Part shown: positions 50,301-60,865 of the stretch, piece by piece
Layout: every line of letters begins with the position of its first letter
Position numbering within the stretch: position 1 is the stretch's first letter
Origin: Augochlora pura
Lineage: Eukaryota > Arthropoda > Insecta > Hymenoptera > Halictidae
Direction of reading: 5' to 3'
Assembly (NCBI RefSeq): GCF_028453695.1
Contig: NC_135779.1
Location: 2,232,001 to 2,296,000 of the forward strand
Length of the DNA: 64,000 nucleotides
Position numbers and translations under genes: made by a program
Notes under the pieces: model-generated
The model's input: only the letters and a program-made list of their open reading frames with translations
The model's database searches: none
Told to the model about the DNA's origin: nothing

Positions 50301-53300
50301 TGTTAGTAGAACCGCCACTTCTACGTCTGACGAAGAAGAAAAATACTGTAGACATGTAGAGTCTTGTAAAATATTTTATTGCATCTTCTTCTGCAATCTT
50401 TGGTTTAAAAATGAATCATGTACAGTATCGTTTCAGTCCGAAGCAAATGAAATTTATAATTCTATTTTCCTTTAAATCGTTGCACTTCTATAACGTTAAT
50501 TGAACAACAGAATTAATTATTTTAATAGATAATTAATTTAATAATTAGTTGAATTAGAACAAAAACTATTTCGTGACCTTAAATCACAAAAGATGTAAAT
50601 CTAGAAGAATTTACACGTTATTAATATACATTAATTGCATAGGTACTGCTAAGCGAAGCTGAAGTCGTTTTTAATTTATTATCTCGTAATTCGTAATTTC
50701 ATTGCGAGTTTATTCTTTGATACGATATTTAATAAAATTTATCCGAGGATTATGTAATTGCGAGCGGGCGTTAGGAGAACAATACGAGATAGCAAATACT
50801 TTTTCCCCCAACAATCGACAGTGGAATGCCTTCTTATATCTCTGCAGAAGGAACGTATGCGCGATTCTCTTCCGTTGCATCTAATATTAGATCACCTTCA
50901 ACGTGATTCATATAGGATTACCATGGACTAGTCGTTGAATTCCACGTGCATGCGATCATGCAAAAATAAACTGATAGGGCAACACGTTGCCGCGTGAATT
51001 CAATTACTCCCGTTGTAACGGCGAGGAATTTCGGGCGCGCCGAATTTTCATGCGATACTATTCATCGGACGATAGAAACTTTCGCCGAACAATTATCATT
51101 TTGCTCGTCTCTAATTTACTTTCTCGTTTCGACTTTAATTTATATTTTTATTTCGATTTTAATATACGTTTTTATTTCAATTTTAATATAAATCTTTATT
51201 TCCATTTTAAGTTAAATTTTTATTTCGATTTTAATTCAAATTTTTATTCCGATTTTAATTTACATATTTATTCTGGCTTTCATTTAGACATTTATATCGA
51301 GCACATTTAGTGCATCATTGAGAATGATGGAGTGCATATGTTCCTACTATTATTTGTAAAAAAAAGGATTACATTGTGTAGCAGAATATTATAGTATAAT
51401 AATCTGAATTCTTGCGTACTATTCCGAAAATTTATTTTTATTAACGCGCTGGCTGGAATGATCAATTCACGTTTTATATTTAAAAATTGTCGAAATTGCA
51501 GATGATAGTAAATGCAACAATAAGTTCACATAAAAGCAGATCCTAAATTCCTATAAACCAACGTACTTAATAAATTTTAATAATAATAAATTTAATAAAC
51601 TAATAAATTTATTCGAAAACAATGTTAAACAAAATGTTATCCAACAAATATTTCGATTAATTTCGAATTCTGTTCGACAGCCATCAATTCAGCAATGCTC
51701 GAACGAAAATCTCGCAAGAACCGCCCGTCTATTCGCGCTTTCGAAGACTCCGTTCCTGAAGACGTCTCGTCACGGACTTCCGGGACGATCGCGCATTTGA
51801 TGACTCCCCGAATAATCGGCGGCCGGGTGTCCGGGCGTTCCGCGTTATCATTGCTGACGGCATTAGAAACTCGGTGAAAAGCCGCGCGGTTCGAAGATTG
51901 GCCTGTCCCGCGGCCCAGTTTACGAAGTCGAGTCACGGAAGTGGGTCTTCGGCAAGAGGGGCCGGCCAATCCCCGTGTTCGCGCACCCGCCGGCCAGGTT
52001 TACGCGTCTGCTGTGGCCCCCCCATAATCGTCGTCGCCGTCGTCGGCTGTCAGGAAGCCGTGGTTCATTCAACCGGAAGCGACGCTTACAACGTTATGCG
52101 GTCACCGGTTGCCCGGCCCCCGCCGGCTTCGTGACCGTCGTCCGACACACGTGATCGACGACACGAGCCGCGATAACGCCACTCGATCCCGAATGACACG
52201 TTTCACCGTGTTCCCTCTTGAGCACGACATCGTAATCACCTCGTTAGCGATCTTAATTTATAGACCGTTCCTGCGTTTTCTTCTCGACGACGGCCGTGAA
52301 CGGAAGCTCTCTCGTTCTGTCAGACCGACGGAGTCCTCGTTCGCGGAAGGATTTTATGCTGCGGAATTAACAATTCGCGCTGAGAAAATGGTGTTTAATG
52401 ATGACCTTTCTGTTCGTTAAATCGCGAACAGTAGGAGTTAATTAATTTCGATGCGGGGATACGAACGCGAATTTATGTGAGAATAAAGCAGTTTGTGTAA
52501 CGCGGGAAACATTATCGTTGCGGGATGATTGACAGAAAAATTGGATTTAACGAGATTGAGTTTTCTTTGATGTTTGAAATAAGTATTTTACATTAAACTT
52601 GGCAATAAAAATCACTGCGCAGGCTGCCTTAATTTAAACGCGCGAGATCCAATTTATTTAGATGCGTACAGGTTTTATTAAAACAATGCGTCAATAATTT
52701 AATTTAATCCATCTGTTTCTATGAAAATGAATTTATTGAGGATGAAGGACAATTCCTCTTGATTGCGACTTCCCACGTATTTCATTGTAATATATGCTTG
52801 AATAAAGAATATATTTAAATAATACTTGATTAAAGCATATATTCGTATAAATATTTCTGACAAAAGCGTTTTTTTGATCAGGAATTGTGAAAAAGGAGAT
52901 CGTAAACCAGTCATTTCGTCTGCTTTGGTATTTTTACAATTAGAGCCACATAAAAGTGAAATAAGTTTCAACATTGATCTCAAATAAATAAATAAATAAA
53001 TAAAAAATCTGGTTCCGCCGGCTATGTTGCAGATGGCAGCGGCAGCGAGTGCAACTCCGTCGTGCCTAAAAAGCGACGACGCAGGAACAACGGCACCGAT
53101 CGCGACCACCAGGTGACATTCGAGGATTATCCGGCGTCGCCTCGGTCCTCGAGATCCTCCGCGTCGTCGAGATCCAGCTCCCTCTTGCAGTTCGAGTCCT
53201 TGGAGAGGACCTGCGCCACCCTGTCGCCTTCCAGCTACAGTTTCGACTCTCTGGAGTACTCGAACCGTTCGAACGCCTCCCATCCGGAGAACACGTCTCC

Positions 53301-56300
53301 GGACAGCCTCGAGCAGGACTACGAGAAGACCCTGCCGAACGGTTTCGGGAATGTCGATCATTTCTCGCGACTCAGACCCTACCGCAGCTTCGAGAGCCTG
53401 GACACTTGTCAGAAGGATGACGAGTTCGGACCCAGCGGGCTGACGAACGGGTTCGCACCTTTGTACCTGAAACGTAACTCGGACTTGTCGAGGATACGGC
53501 GAAATGGCCACCGTCCAAGGTAAAGTTGAGAACTTGTTCCTGTCTTGTAGATAACGGGTTGAGAACCGGTGGTGACATTAGGCACAGCCAATTGTCCGTT
53601 GTAGAATTATAAATTAATATATAATAATTAATGATAATGATTATAATAATGCTATAATAATATACGGTACTTAATAATAATGAATATAATAATAATAATC
53701 ATAATAATATATAATTATCAACGATAATAATTATAATAATAACGTGCGTGACAATTTATAAGAAATTTTACGATTGCCGTAATCGATAATCTTCAAAGTT
53801 AGATCTGTTAAAAAAATAATCTCGCGCTCCGCTAATTTATTTGCATTCTTTAAAATTAGAACTCGTGTCGAGCGATGACGCCACAACGCGCAGCTATACT
53901 TCCGAGCTTCTACACTGTTCCGTGTTTTGTTGCCGGTTGCTGTCCCGCGTGGATTGATTGCAACACGTTACAATTGTCGCAGTTGTAACGTTTGGCAGCC
54001 GCGCCCGGTCCTCTGTCACGGTTCTGAAAATTTTGCGACGAAATTTTCTGGAAACGTATCGCACGATCTGTGAACGCGGGGATTCGATCCGTGGGCTCTC
54101 CGATCGTTTCTCATTTGTTCGTCGAATGTTGGTCCGCGGAAGATAAACGAGATTCGGTGGCCGTCGAACAGAGGTCTTTAAATTTCCTTGGCAACGACTG
54201 TCAGTATCAAAAGCCTGCTACGTGACCCTCGTTTTTTGGCCAAGTTATCGCAATCGCAACCCCGAATAGACCTCCTTGACTTTTGCATTTCATTTCGAGG
54301 GGATCCGAAATTGCGTTCGCGGATCGATCGGGTTTTTTTTTGGTTGAGTATTTTCTTATTCTGAATTTTCATTTTAATAAAATTTGTGAGGCTGTGATTA
54401 CGATATCTTGGGGCTCGGAATTACCCGGCATGTAAGAACATAGAACGCAAGGGCTACGCCTCCTGACTCTTGTCACGCCTACTGGCTCCCGTTACGCGCC
54501 TCACTTCTCGTGATTGCGCAAATGCTTGGAGCACCTCAGGTGTAGTAACTATTAGTGGCATAATAAAGCGACATTCGAGTCCAATAGATTTAGAACATTT
54601 AGAACACGCGGCGTTGCAGGGGCGTGGACCCTTGCGTTATTCGTGCCGGATAATTCCGAGTCCCGAAATAGATCGCAATCATTATATCGCAATATTATTA
54701 TTAACAAGGAAGAGCGAGGAAATTTTTGATACTCCTACAATGTGTACACAGTCATTTTCTCATTTATTTGGTCAAATATATTTTTTTTTATATTTTTACT
54801 TATTGTATTCGTACGTAAATGCAATTGACATTTCTGTTTATATCGTGGTCTCATTCGTATTCGTAAAACCTACAGTTTCATTACAAACAAGTCATAGTAT
54901 AGACTAATATTAGAAAGCTTCGTGGCAAGTTCAAGTTGTCGGACAGAGTTTATTTCGGTATTTTTTTCAACGAACATTTAAAGTTCTTTCTTAAAAGACC
55001 CTGCTCCGTTTTTTTTTTATATATATCATGTTAACCCATTGTTGACCAGTAATTTCACGCAGAAACTGTTTCACGTCGTCGAGAAATTGCTAACGCAAGT
55101 GTGAACAAAAGTTAACCCACAACGACGGTCAACAATGCGTTAATAAATACTTCGGCATTTCTCGTAACCCGTGCTGCAGTTTTTATACAACGGACAACGA
55201 GGCTAATTCGATTGTTTAATCATTTGAGTCACGCCAGTATTGTTTTAACACTAAATCTACCACGGTAAAATGAACTTTAAAGAGGAATTAATAAATTTTG
55301 GTTTAACTTCTTAATCTCGCATAGTATAAATTATTGTTAATTCAACGAAATGAACTCCTAGCTCGGTTAATTCAGCATGACACCTGCCTATAAACTAAAT
55401 CCGACTCTAAAGGATTAAAATGATTAGAACAATAGACAATTTTGTCTTATTAATTTTGATTCGTGCATATTAACAACTCGCACCTTAAACTTTTTAAAGA
55501 GCATAAAATATTTTAACAACGAAACATAATTTAAATATAATTGTTATACAACTTTTAATAATTAAAAACTTTTTAAATAATTAAAAAGATAATACTCGAT
55601 AATAATAAAATAATTAAAAAAAACAAGATTTAGCAGTTAGTGGTTTAAATCGACCAAATTGCCTCGTGTTCGCGAGTCACAGCCTACCGTCGGCGTGCTC
55701 GTCGTTTCCGCGGAACGCAGAGCGCGACGTTCGCGACAGGCGACGAAATAATTTCTCTGTCGCCCGAACCAGGGACTTCTGGCACGAAGACGAGGAGTAC
55801 GAGGACGAGGAGGACGAGGAGGACCTGGACGACGAGGAGGATCGGCTGCTGAAGGAGAGTCGCGCGGGATCGGAGATCGAGGATCGATTGATGGTATTTG
55901 GCGACCCGACGTGCAACTACGCGACCTCCGTGGACTACAGGAACACGATTGATTTGCGAGAGATCGGCGTCGAGTCGAAGCGAGACGCGCTGTTGGACCT
56001 GAAGTCCGGCCAGGCGACCGTGTCGAGTTCGTTTCGTCTGCTGCAGACCAGGTTAAATATAGCCGGCGGTATGGCGCACGGTCTCAGCAACATGGTTGCC
56101 GATCATCAACATCATCATCACCACCATCACCATCATCATCATCAGCAGCCGAAGCAGCAGCAGCAGCAGCAGCAGCGGCAGCAGTCGCCGCCGCCGCAGC
56201 ATCAGCATCCTCGGTACAACGAATACGAGCACCACGAGCCGCGGCAGCACCAGCACCACCAGCGTCAAGGGTGGAGCAAGGAGGAGTGCTTTAATTTTAG

Positions 56301-58754
56301 ATTCACGGATAAATCTCAAAGCGCGCCCAGTCTGCCTAGCAGCATCGAGGAGTCCGGACACGGTCCACGGTCGTTGGCAGCGCGCACATCTTCAAGGGCA
56401 ACCTCTTTCGTCTCCACCTCGAACTTATTCGAGAACTACACCAGGGTAGCGAGCGTGCCAGTCGACTTGAATCTCTGCGGGTTTTCCACCTCGTACGATG
56501 ATCCCGAGTACCTCGAAGTGATTGCGGACGACCACGAAATGGCGGAGATCACGAACGAGAACCAGCGACCGGATAGCATGGAGGAGATCCGACAGAACGG
56601 CGGCGAGGAGACTACCGCCGGCCAGCAGCTGAAGAACTCTTTGACGATGACCTCGGTGAGAACGCAGGCGCCCCAGAGCGCGATCGTCGACGGGAAGCTG
56701 GACAAGGCAGAAGAGAACCTGTCGGAGGCCGCGGATTGCGTGGGCGATCACTGCCCGAACCCGCGGGAGAAGAAGAAGAAGCAGGTAACCTCGACGGTGA
56801 AGACCCAGGACCGCGGGAACTGCGTACTGGACATTGCGATCGCGATGGAGAACGACCTCGGCGTCGTGGACGAGGCGATCAAGCAGTTCAAGCGCGAGGT
56901 CGAGGAGGCCAGCACCCTCCTGAACGGCAAGAACATGGACGGCGTTCAGAGGACCCTGTCAGGCAGACTGCGGGCCCACAGGGTGAAGAACAACGCCAGC
57001 TACGAGCTGGCTCAGCAGTTCGAGATTGACGAGAAGAACTTCCGCTCGGGCCGGGCCCGCAAGGAGGCTTCCAAGGACAGTGAGCAGACCCCGAAGTCGC
57101 CGAAGAGCGGCCTCGGCGGTCGGAGACGCGTGTTGAACAACGCCAGCTACGAGCTGGCCCAGCAGTGCGACTACATAAAGGGCCTGCAGTCGTCCAGGGC
57201 CGCTTTCCAGCGGATGGACGCTTGCGACGAGCTCGAGGAGCGCGCGTCCCGGCGGGGACCGCGGCTCAGGGTCACCGACATGGTGCAACAGATGAGCAGC
57301 AGCTCGACCTCGAACCTGCACAAACACGAGCCGTACCAGGACACGAAGACGTACTCGAAATCGACGGAGAACATATTCTCGCAGTTCTCGAAGGGCCCGT
57401 TCACCCAGGTGCCCATCAACCAGCTGGGCGAGCGGCTCAAGAAGCAGCAGCAGCAGGAGGAGGAGGAGTCGCTGTTGTGCCAGGTAAAAAAAAACTCGGA
57501 TCCATTTTCAGCCTATGGAAGAGATCGTAGTGGACGCCCCCTAGTAGACGACGAGATAGATTTCCCCTGCTTGGAAACCAAACCCATAGGAACTTCCAGC
57601 CTGGAGGGGGTCGCGCCGTGCGAAGCGCCGAGCGCGGCCCAGCCGCAACCCCCTGACCTAGCACACGGGACTACGACGGGGGCTTCGACGCCCCCGGGGT
57701 CCCCGGAACACCGCGATACAACTGATCGACGGGATCGGACCGACTCGGACAGATCGTACACGAGCGACTTTCATTCGGAGCGAACGACGACGACGGCCGC
57801 GCGACACCGAGACAAAGACGACGACGTAGAGTCGCCGGAAGTCGCGGGCGACGCCGACGATGTTCGAGGCTCCTCGTTGTCGTCATCGTCGTCGGGCAAG
57901 AACGGCGAACGACTCTGGAGGGTCGTGGTGGAAAAGCAGGCCGCGGAGAAAGAGGCTTCCGCGAAGAAGGTTACGACGCCGGAGAAGCTGGAGGAGGAGG
58001 AGGAGGTGACGGCGGCGGCTGTGTGGGAGAGGGAGGGGACGGAGGAAAGGAAAGAGAGAGAAAAGGAGAAGGAGAAAGAGCCGACGGCGGAGGTGGTGGT
58101 AGCGGCGGAAGCAACGAGGGGACACGCTGTCCACGGTGTTGCCCCCCCACCAAGCGGTGGCAGCAACACCGACGGCCTGCTGGAGCCCAGCGAACGGAGT
58201 GGGAAGCCAGCGGTGGCCGTGCTAGTTGATACGAATCATCGCGGTGATCGCGACAAACGTCACGAGGAGAACGCGGCGGCAACAACAACTGCGGTTGCGG
58301 CACCGGTTAGGGTAGTAGAAGAGGCGACGAGGATGTCCGCGCCGGTGGCGACCGCCAAACGGTCCATCGTCACCACCACCCCGTCCAAGAAGGACACCGC
58401 GGCGAGGTTCCAGAGGAACATGGTGGTGGACGCGTCCTCCGGGACCACCGCCGTCAAGGAGGAGAGGAAGAAGGGTGGGTTCGGCGGATTTCTGCAGAGG
58501 TTTTCCAGGCTACGGTTCAGTGGTAGATCGAAAGTGCCGCGGTCCGAGGTGCAGAAAAAGAGTGACGCGCACGGCCAAGTGAATCGCGGCAAGGTGATCG
58601 ACGAACAGACTAAAAAGGAGCCGGATTATATCATAATTCCCTTGCATCCGCCGGAAGAGGAGAGACAGAAGGAGGAGAATGTCGTCGCTGAGACCAAAAC
58701 GGACGTCGGCTGGAGGCCCGCTGGGGACGTGCAGCGCAGCTCCTCCAACATCAG
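38368..58754 (+). CDS. large low-complexity protein of unknown function, 3' end beyond the last visible exon
   Basis: Four exons in phase agreement: 38368-38599 (ATG at 38374, after the acceptor CCTGCAG), 49108-49269, 53033-53519 and 55683-58754. Phases across the three junctions are 1, 1 and 2. The last exon ends AACATCAG|GTGAGT in phase 2, so the protein of 1,315 residues seen here continues. It is Ser-, Glu- and Arg-rich and largely disordered, with no signal peptide or membrane segment visible. It has His and Gln runs and a short possible coiled coil (DEAIKQFKREVEEASTLLNG). A duplicated motif NNASYELAQQ and a basic block GGFLQRFSRLRFSGRSK also stand out. No catalytic domain is seen. It could be the N-terminal part of a cytoskeletal scaffold or signalling protein whose domains lie downstream; I cannot name the family. 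The first intron hosts the elongase gene on the other strand. Confidence 0.7.
38374..38599 (+). CDS. large gene, first coding exon
   Basis: Starts MSTKELRSSTTTTTTG just after an acceptor and runs through an acidic stretch (AAEEDEEPPTLSDSGD) to HEDLRAN. It ends in phase 1 before the donor GTTTGT. The upstream acceptor shows that a 5' exon exists elsewhere; an in-frame coding extension from that exon cannot be excluded. Confidence 0.7.
38600..43601. other. intron of the large gene up to the nested elongase
   Basis: No assigned gene. A GC-rich patch at 38,990-39,175 is open in two + frames and could be an unassigned or alternative exon. Other GC-rich patches at 40.4-41.0, 41.6-42.0 and 42.4-43.1 kb show no recognisable protein. 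Confidence 0.45.
43602..44980 (-). CDS. ELOVL-family very-long-chain fatty acid elongase (5' exon missing)
   Basis: Three minus-strand exons in phase: 44706-44980, 44022-44324 and 43602-43775, giving 249 residues plus the missing N terminus. ELO enzymes catalyse the rate-limiting condensation of malonyl-CoA with acyl-CoA in the ER membrane. The signature is intact: TFLHVYHHASAV, with the HxxHH box. Other family blocks are TLKWPLMESPKTVLF at the start, KIIDFIETILFVLRKKTKQ, and TNSLVHVLMYTYYLLAAHGP. Several hydrophobic helices are seen, and the tail FYKKSYIKKEKKVNKD is lysine-rich, like ER retention signals. The first exon must enter in phase 1; it is not visible and probably lies in or beyond the N gap at 45083-45182. 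The loop between the first and second visible exons (CTEGLEGLPGVDTNT then MVSVSWYG) is short for the family, so a small exon could be missing. The gene is nested in an intron of the large + strand gene. Confidence 0.85.
44988..45082. repeat. direct repeat, left of the assembly gap
   Basis: Matches 45183-45277 over about 95 bases with roughly ten differences (shared 3' part GGAGGAGGTTCTCTTGTAAT). It ends exactly where the Ns start and begins just beyond the elongase exon acceptor. Confidence 0.9.
45083..45182. other. assembly gap, 100 Ns
   Basis: A run of exactly 100 N, a common placeholder for a gap of unknown length. Confidence 0.99.
45183..45277. repeat. direct repeat, right of the assembly gap
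   Basis: Second copy of 44988-45082; it begins right after the last N and runs on into unique sequence at 45,278. Confidence 0.9.
45278..47962. other. region between the elongase gene and its broken copy
   Basis: Contains one repeat element (45,431-45,664). No exon is recognised, including none that clearly fits the missing elongase 5' exon. GC rises at 47.0-47.8 kb without a recognisable protein. Confidence 0.5.
45431..45664. mobile_element. 234-bp inverted-repeat element, TTTAACCCTTTGCGGTCG family
   Basis: The left end TTTAACCCTTTGCGGTCGAA and the reverse complement of the right end, TTTAACCCTTTGCAGTCGGA, match at 17 of the first 18 positions and stay weakly similar for about 40 bases. 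The interior is non-coding. Relatives occur at 49,639 and 62,886 and as fragments elsewhere in this window. Confidence 0.65.
47963..48690 (-). pseudogene. decayed tandem copy of the elongase gene
   Basis: Collinear with 43,483-44,324, including the 3' flank (both begin GTGGTAAATAATCTTT). The exon homologous to 44022-44324 keeps ITFLHVYHH, preceded by VIDCAETILFMLGTKPQ. It has an in-frame TAG at 48594-48596, where the intact copy encodes the residue before ITFLH, and a frameshift straight after the two histidines. Past the frameshift the frame reads FPNGYDLTMGGVNGIIHAMM. The last exon copy is shortened and lacks the MWFCDTPGMKIPI region. No copy of the first visible elongase exon was found. 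It is a non-processed duplicate, since intronic sequence is duplicated as well. Confidence 0.85.
48824..49012. repeat. fold-back inverted repeat next to the elongase pseudogene
   Basis: A 30-base exact inverted repeat (48830-48859 against 48978-49007; core GAAGTAACTTTTTCCTTAGC) with further imperfect arms. Both arms resemble 44,468-44,560 in the intact elongase intron. It ends about 100 bases before exon 49108 of the large gene. Confidence 0.8.
49108..49269 (+). CDS. large gene, second coding exon
   Basis: After GGTTCGCAG; phase 1 in and phase 1 out (GCAG|GTAAGA). It encodes an acidic, Ser-rich segment beginning TVLVQQVDFLETILEETSDD and including TTYWVGSDSETESVIHI. Symmetric phase and length (162) mean it could be skipped without breaking the frame. 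Confidence 0.75.
49639..49800. mobile_element. single-ended copy of the TTTAACCCTTTG family
   Basis: Starts TTTAACCCTTTATAGTCGGA and resembles the reverse complement of 45431-45664 through GAGCCATTTTAACCGGAAAT. I could not find the other terminus. Confidence 0.5.
51128..51295 (+). repeat. 24-bp minisatellite, seven units
   Basis: Seven consecutive 24-base units, consensus about TTCGATTTTAATWTAAATTT plus TTAT. Units differ by point changes but by no indels. One frame is open throughout and reads an eight-residue repeat of the type FDFNxxFY, ending at a TAG at 51308. It lies in an intron of the large gene; no evidence of translation. Confidence 0.9.
52982..53007. repeat. AAAT microsatellite
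   Basis: About five AAAT units directly upstream of the pyrimidine tract of the third coding exon. Confidence 0.9.
53033..53519 (+). CDS. large gene, third coding exon
   Basis: After ATGTTGCAG; phase 1 in, phase 2 out (CCAAG|GTAAAG). It opens with a basic cluster (PKKRRRRNN) that could serve as a nuclear localisation signal, then Ser/Arg-rich sequence, and two related blocks, SYSFDSLEYSN and YRSFESLDTC. Confidence 0.75.
55031..55143. mobile_element. 113-bp inverted-repeat mini-element
   Basis: Ends TTAACCCATTGTTGACC (55031-55047) and GGTCAACAATGCGTTAA (55127-55143), inverted with one mismatch in 17. A solo MITE or fold-back sequence. Confidence 0.6.
55243..55649. mobile_element. degenerate relative of the 35,897 inverted-repeat element
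   Basis: The right part (AACGAAACATAATTTAAATA and an end GCAGTTAGTGGTTTAAA) resembles the right part of the element at 35897-36333. The left end TTTAACACTAAATCTACC is only loosely inverted to the right end. The element ends 33 bases before the acceptor of the 3.07-kb exon. Confidence 0.4.
55683..58754 (+). CDS. large gene, fourth coding exon (3.07 kb)
   Basis: After GAGTCACAG; phase 2 in and phase 2 out. It encodes 1,024 residues without a stop. In order: an acidic block (DEEYEDEEDEEDLDDEEDR), a His then Gln run (about 56,104-56,180), a segment with LDIAIAMENDLGVVDEAIKQ, two copies of NNASYELAQQ (56,991-57,018 and 57,136-57,164), a Pro/Thr/Glu-rich disordered region, and a basic block GGFLQRFSRLRFSGRSK near the end. 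At 57484-57511 a perfect donor (CAG|GTAAAA) and acceptor (TTTTCAG) lie only 28 bases apart in the open frame; either could serve an alternative isoform, but 28 bases is too short for an intron. Confidence 0.85.
56104..56180 (+). repeat. CAT/CAC (His) and CAG (Gln) trinucleotide tract
   Basis: Coding microsatellite within the 3.07-kb exon: a His run with Gln interruptions, followed by a Gln run. Likely to vary in length between individuals. Confidence 0.9.
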
Positions 58755-59363
58755 GTGAGTCATCAGCCTCGTACATTTTTCGACCACGCTGAACCTCGAT
58801 TGAAACCCCTTGCGCTATAATAACGTGACAGAACTCGTGACGAACGTTTTGCATCTAATTCAATGAACGTGGCGCTGCCGATCGGTCCTTTTTGAATCGA
58901 AACAAAATTTGAATCTTCTCAAAGTACTAAGGGTTAGTCTCGGTTAATCTCGGTGTCGATCAACCGTAAATGTTTTACATGAATTCGATAGAACGAACTA
59001 TAACGTATTACTATACTATACTACCACGTTTACTGCAACGTGTGTTTATTATTATAAAATTCATTTTATAATATCATTTATAATATTAGTTTCGCGTTAG
59101 CCACCACGCAACAACCTGTTCTCATAGACCAGGCATGTCCCAACTGTTTATTTTTTTCTCTACGGCAAGAATGGACAAGCGACGTGCACAACATTCAGTC
59201 GATGTCTGATGTTGTATAAATTTCAATCGCAATGTTCTTCCCCGGTTCTCTTCAGTTAACACTAAACCTACTAAAAGCGACCAGAAATTGCCACACAAGA
59301 ATTACACGATGGAATTCGTTCAAATATTTCGCAATTCTTATGATAGCCCATGCCTAGCCCATG

Positions 59364-59377
59364 CCCCCCCCCCCCCC
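59364..59377. repeat. 14-base C homopolymer
   Basis: (C)14, preceded by a doubled TAGCCCATGC. Could form a G-quadruplex on the other strand; also a likely sequencing-length uncertainty. Confidence 0.9.
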
Positions 59378-59716
59378 TGTACAGAGACATATTCAACAAT
59401 TTTGAACGGTGTAACAGCTTTACGACACCAATAGTTATGTAATGAAAAACGCGGAACCGGTCGTTTGACCGGCGATGGTAGATTCAGCGTTAATCGAGTT
59501 ATCGTTGTATCGCCGCTTCGGGGGAATCGGTTGAACGTTCGTTCGATTTTCTGGCCAATACGTCGCAGGGATCCGCTGTTGACTTTGACCTCGTCGATTG
59601 TTTACACGGTTACTCGCGACGATACGAGTGAATCACAGTTTATACACGGCTGCCTACGGCTTCGACGACACCGTCGTTGCCAGGACGCGGGAACTGGCGA
59701 AATTTCGTATCCGTGT

Positions 59717-59734
59717 GAGCGCGCGCGCGCGCTC
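59717..59734. repeat. 18-bp GC-alternating palindrome
   Basis: GAG followed by alternating GC pairs and CTC, a perfect palindrome with Z-DNA potential. Confidence 0.9.
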
Positions 59735-60850
59735 TGACTCCGGGGATAGGAAAATATTTACACAACGTCAGGTCTGTGCAGGCTCCGCTGATTTACTGCA
59801 CGTAAAGTCGCTCGAATGCGGACACCGTAATCTCTTACGTAATTACTGTATTATGAGAGGCATCTGTGTGGGCACGTCGCGTCGCAGCCAAAGAGCACGG
59901 TCTATTGAATTATCGTGCAGTTTCGCGGTGTCGTACCTGAAAACCAGCAATAAATCTACGACACGGAGCCGGCTGCGAGTGCGCGCAATTTCTCGCCGAT
60001 CATTTCACGAAAGCGAGACCTTATTGTTTACACGTGGCCGTGTAATTGTCGCGCGCGCCTAATTATCTTTTTTTCTCGGCCGTCGACGGTTGCACCGCCA
60101 CGGCGGTAGAAAGCTGCGTTTGTCGTCGGATTTGCGAGTGAAAGGAACGGGTTTCGGAAATGTTTGCATTTCGGAAACGCTTCGTTCGAACAATATTTTG
60201 ATCGCGGGGGGTATTATAGTGGCGTTTTGATCGTTCAATTATAGAGTTGAATTATAGACGAGCACTTTAGTTGGCACAGTAAAAGTATTTAATCGAAAGT
60301 ACAATGGATAGACGCGCCTGTTGCAACACGCGTGCTCGAGATACGGTAAATCGTTATCTGGATAAATATTTTCGCATAGAAGATAAATTATATGAAACCA
60401 GACACACTTATATTTCACGATGCAAGCATTACGCTCGTTGCTAGTGTAAGATATTGCGAAATGCGTGGTTTTCCATGCCATAATTGTTGCACGAACAGCG
60501 GCTGGATACGTGATCGCGGTTTCGACGAAGAAATCGTTCGCTTTCGACGAAACAGCGTACCGGGACACGGAACCTTCTCCATTAATCACACCTTGTCCGG
60601 TTTAATAATAAATCTTCTGTGAGCATTAGCGAACGTTAATCAATTTTCCCCGAACACCTCGCGCGGGAACATTTGTTTCCGCAAAGCAAACATTCGGAAA
60701 CGGTACAAAAGCGTTTCCCGTATCCCGTTAACAAAACATCCATCGATTTGTTGTTTCTGGCTCCTGTAAAACGCGCCATTACCGGCTCAATTTTCGCGTT
60801 CACAGCTCGCGGACGTTTTGTTTAAATTCTCCACGATCTGTCGACTCGTA

Positions 60851-60865
60851 CGCGCGCGCGCGCGC
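60851..60865. repeat. alternating CG tract
   Basis: (CG)7C; alternating CG tracts of this length are rare in most animal genomes, where methylation erodes them. Confidence 0.9.

Larger units (their letters stand above)
49270..53032. other. intron of the large gene
   Basis: No gene recognised. It contains a repeat end at 49,639, a 24-bp minisatellite at 51,128-51,295, a GC-rich patch at 51,690-52,430 with open frames on both strands, and an AAAT microsatellite near its 3' end. Confidence 0.5.
53520..55682. other. intron of the large gene
   Basis: Degenerate AAT/ATT microsatellite at about 53,610-53,745, and two repeat elements near 55.0 and 55.2-55.6 kb. No gene recognised. Confidence 0.6.

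Noticed and set aside
56053..58592. Many long minus-strand and alternate-frame open stretches over the 3.07-kb exon
   Set aside because: Shadows of a GC-rich, low-stop coding exon; they show mirrored low-complexity runs and no independent signals.
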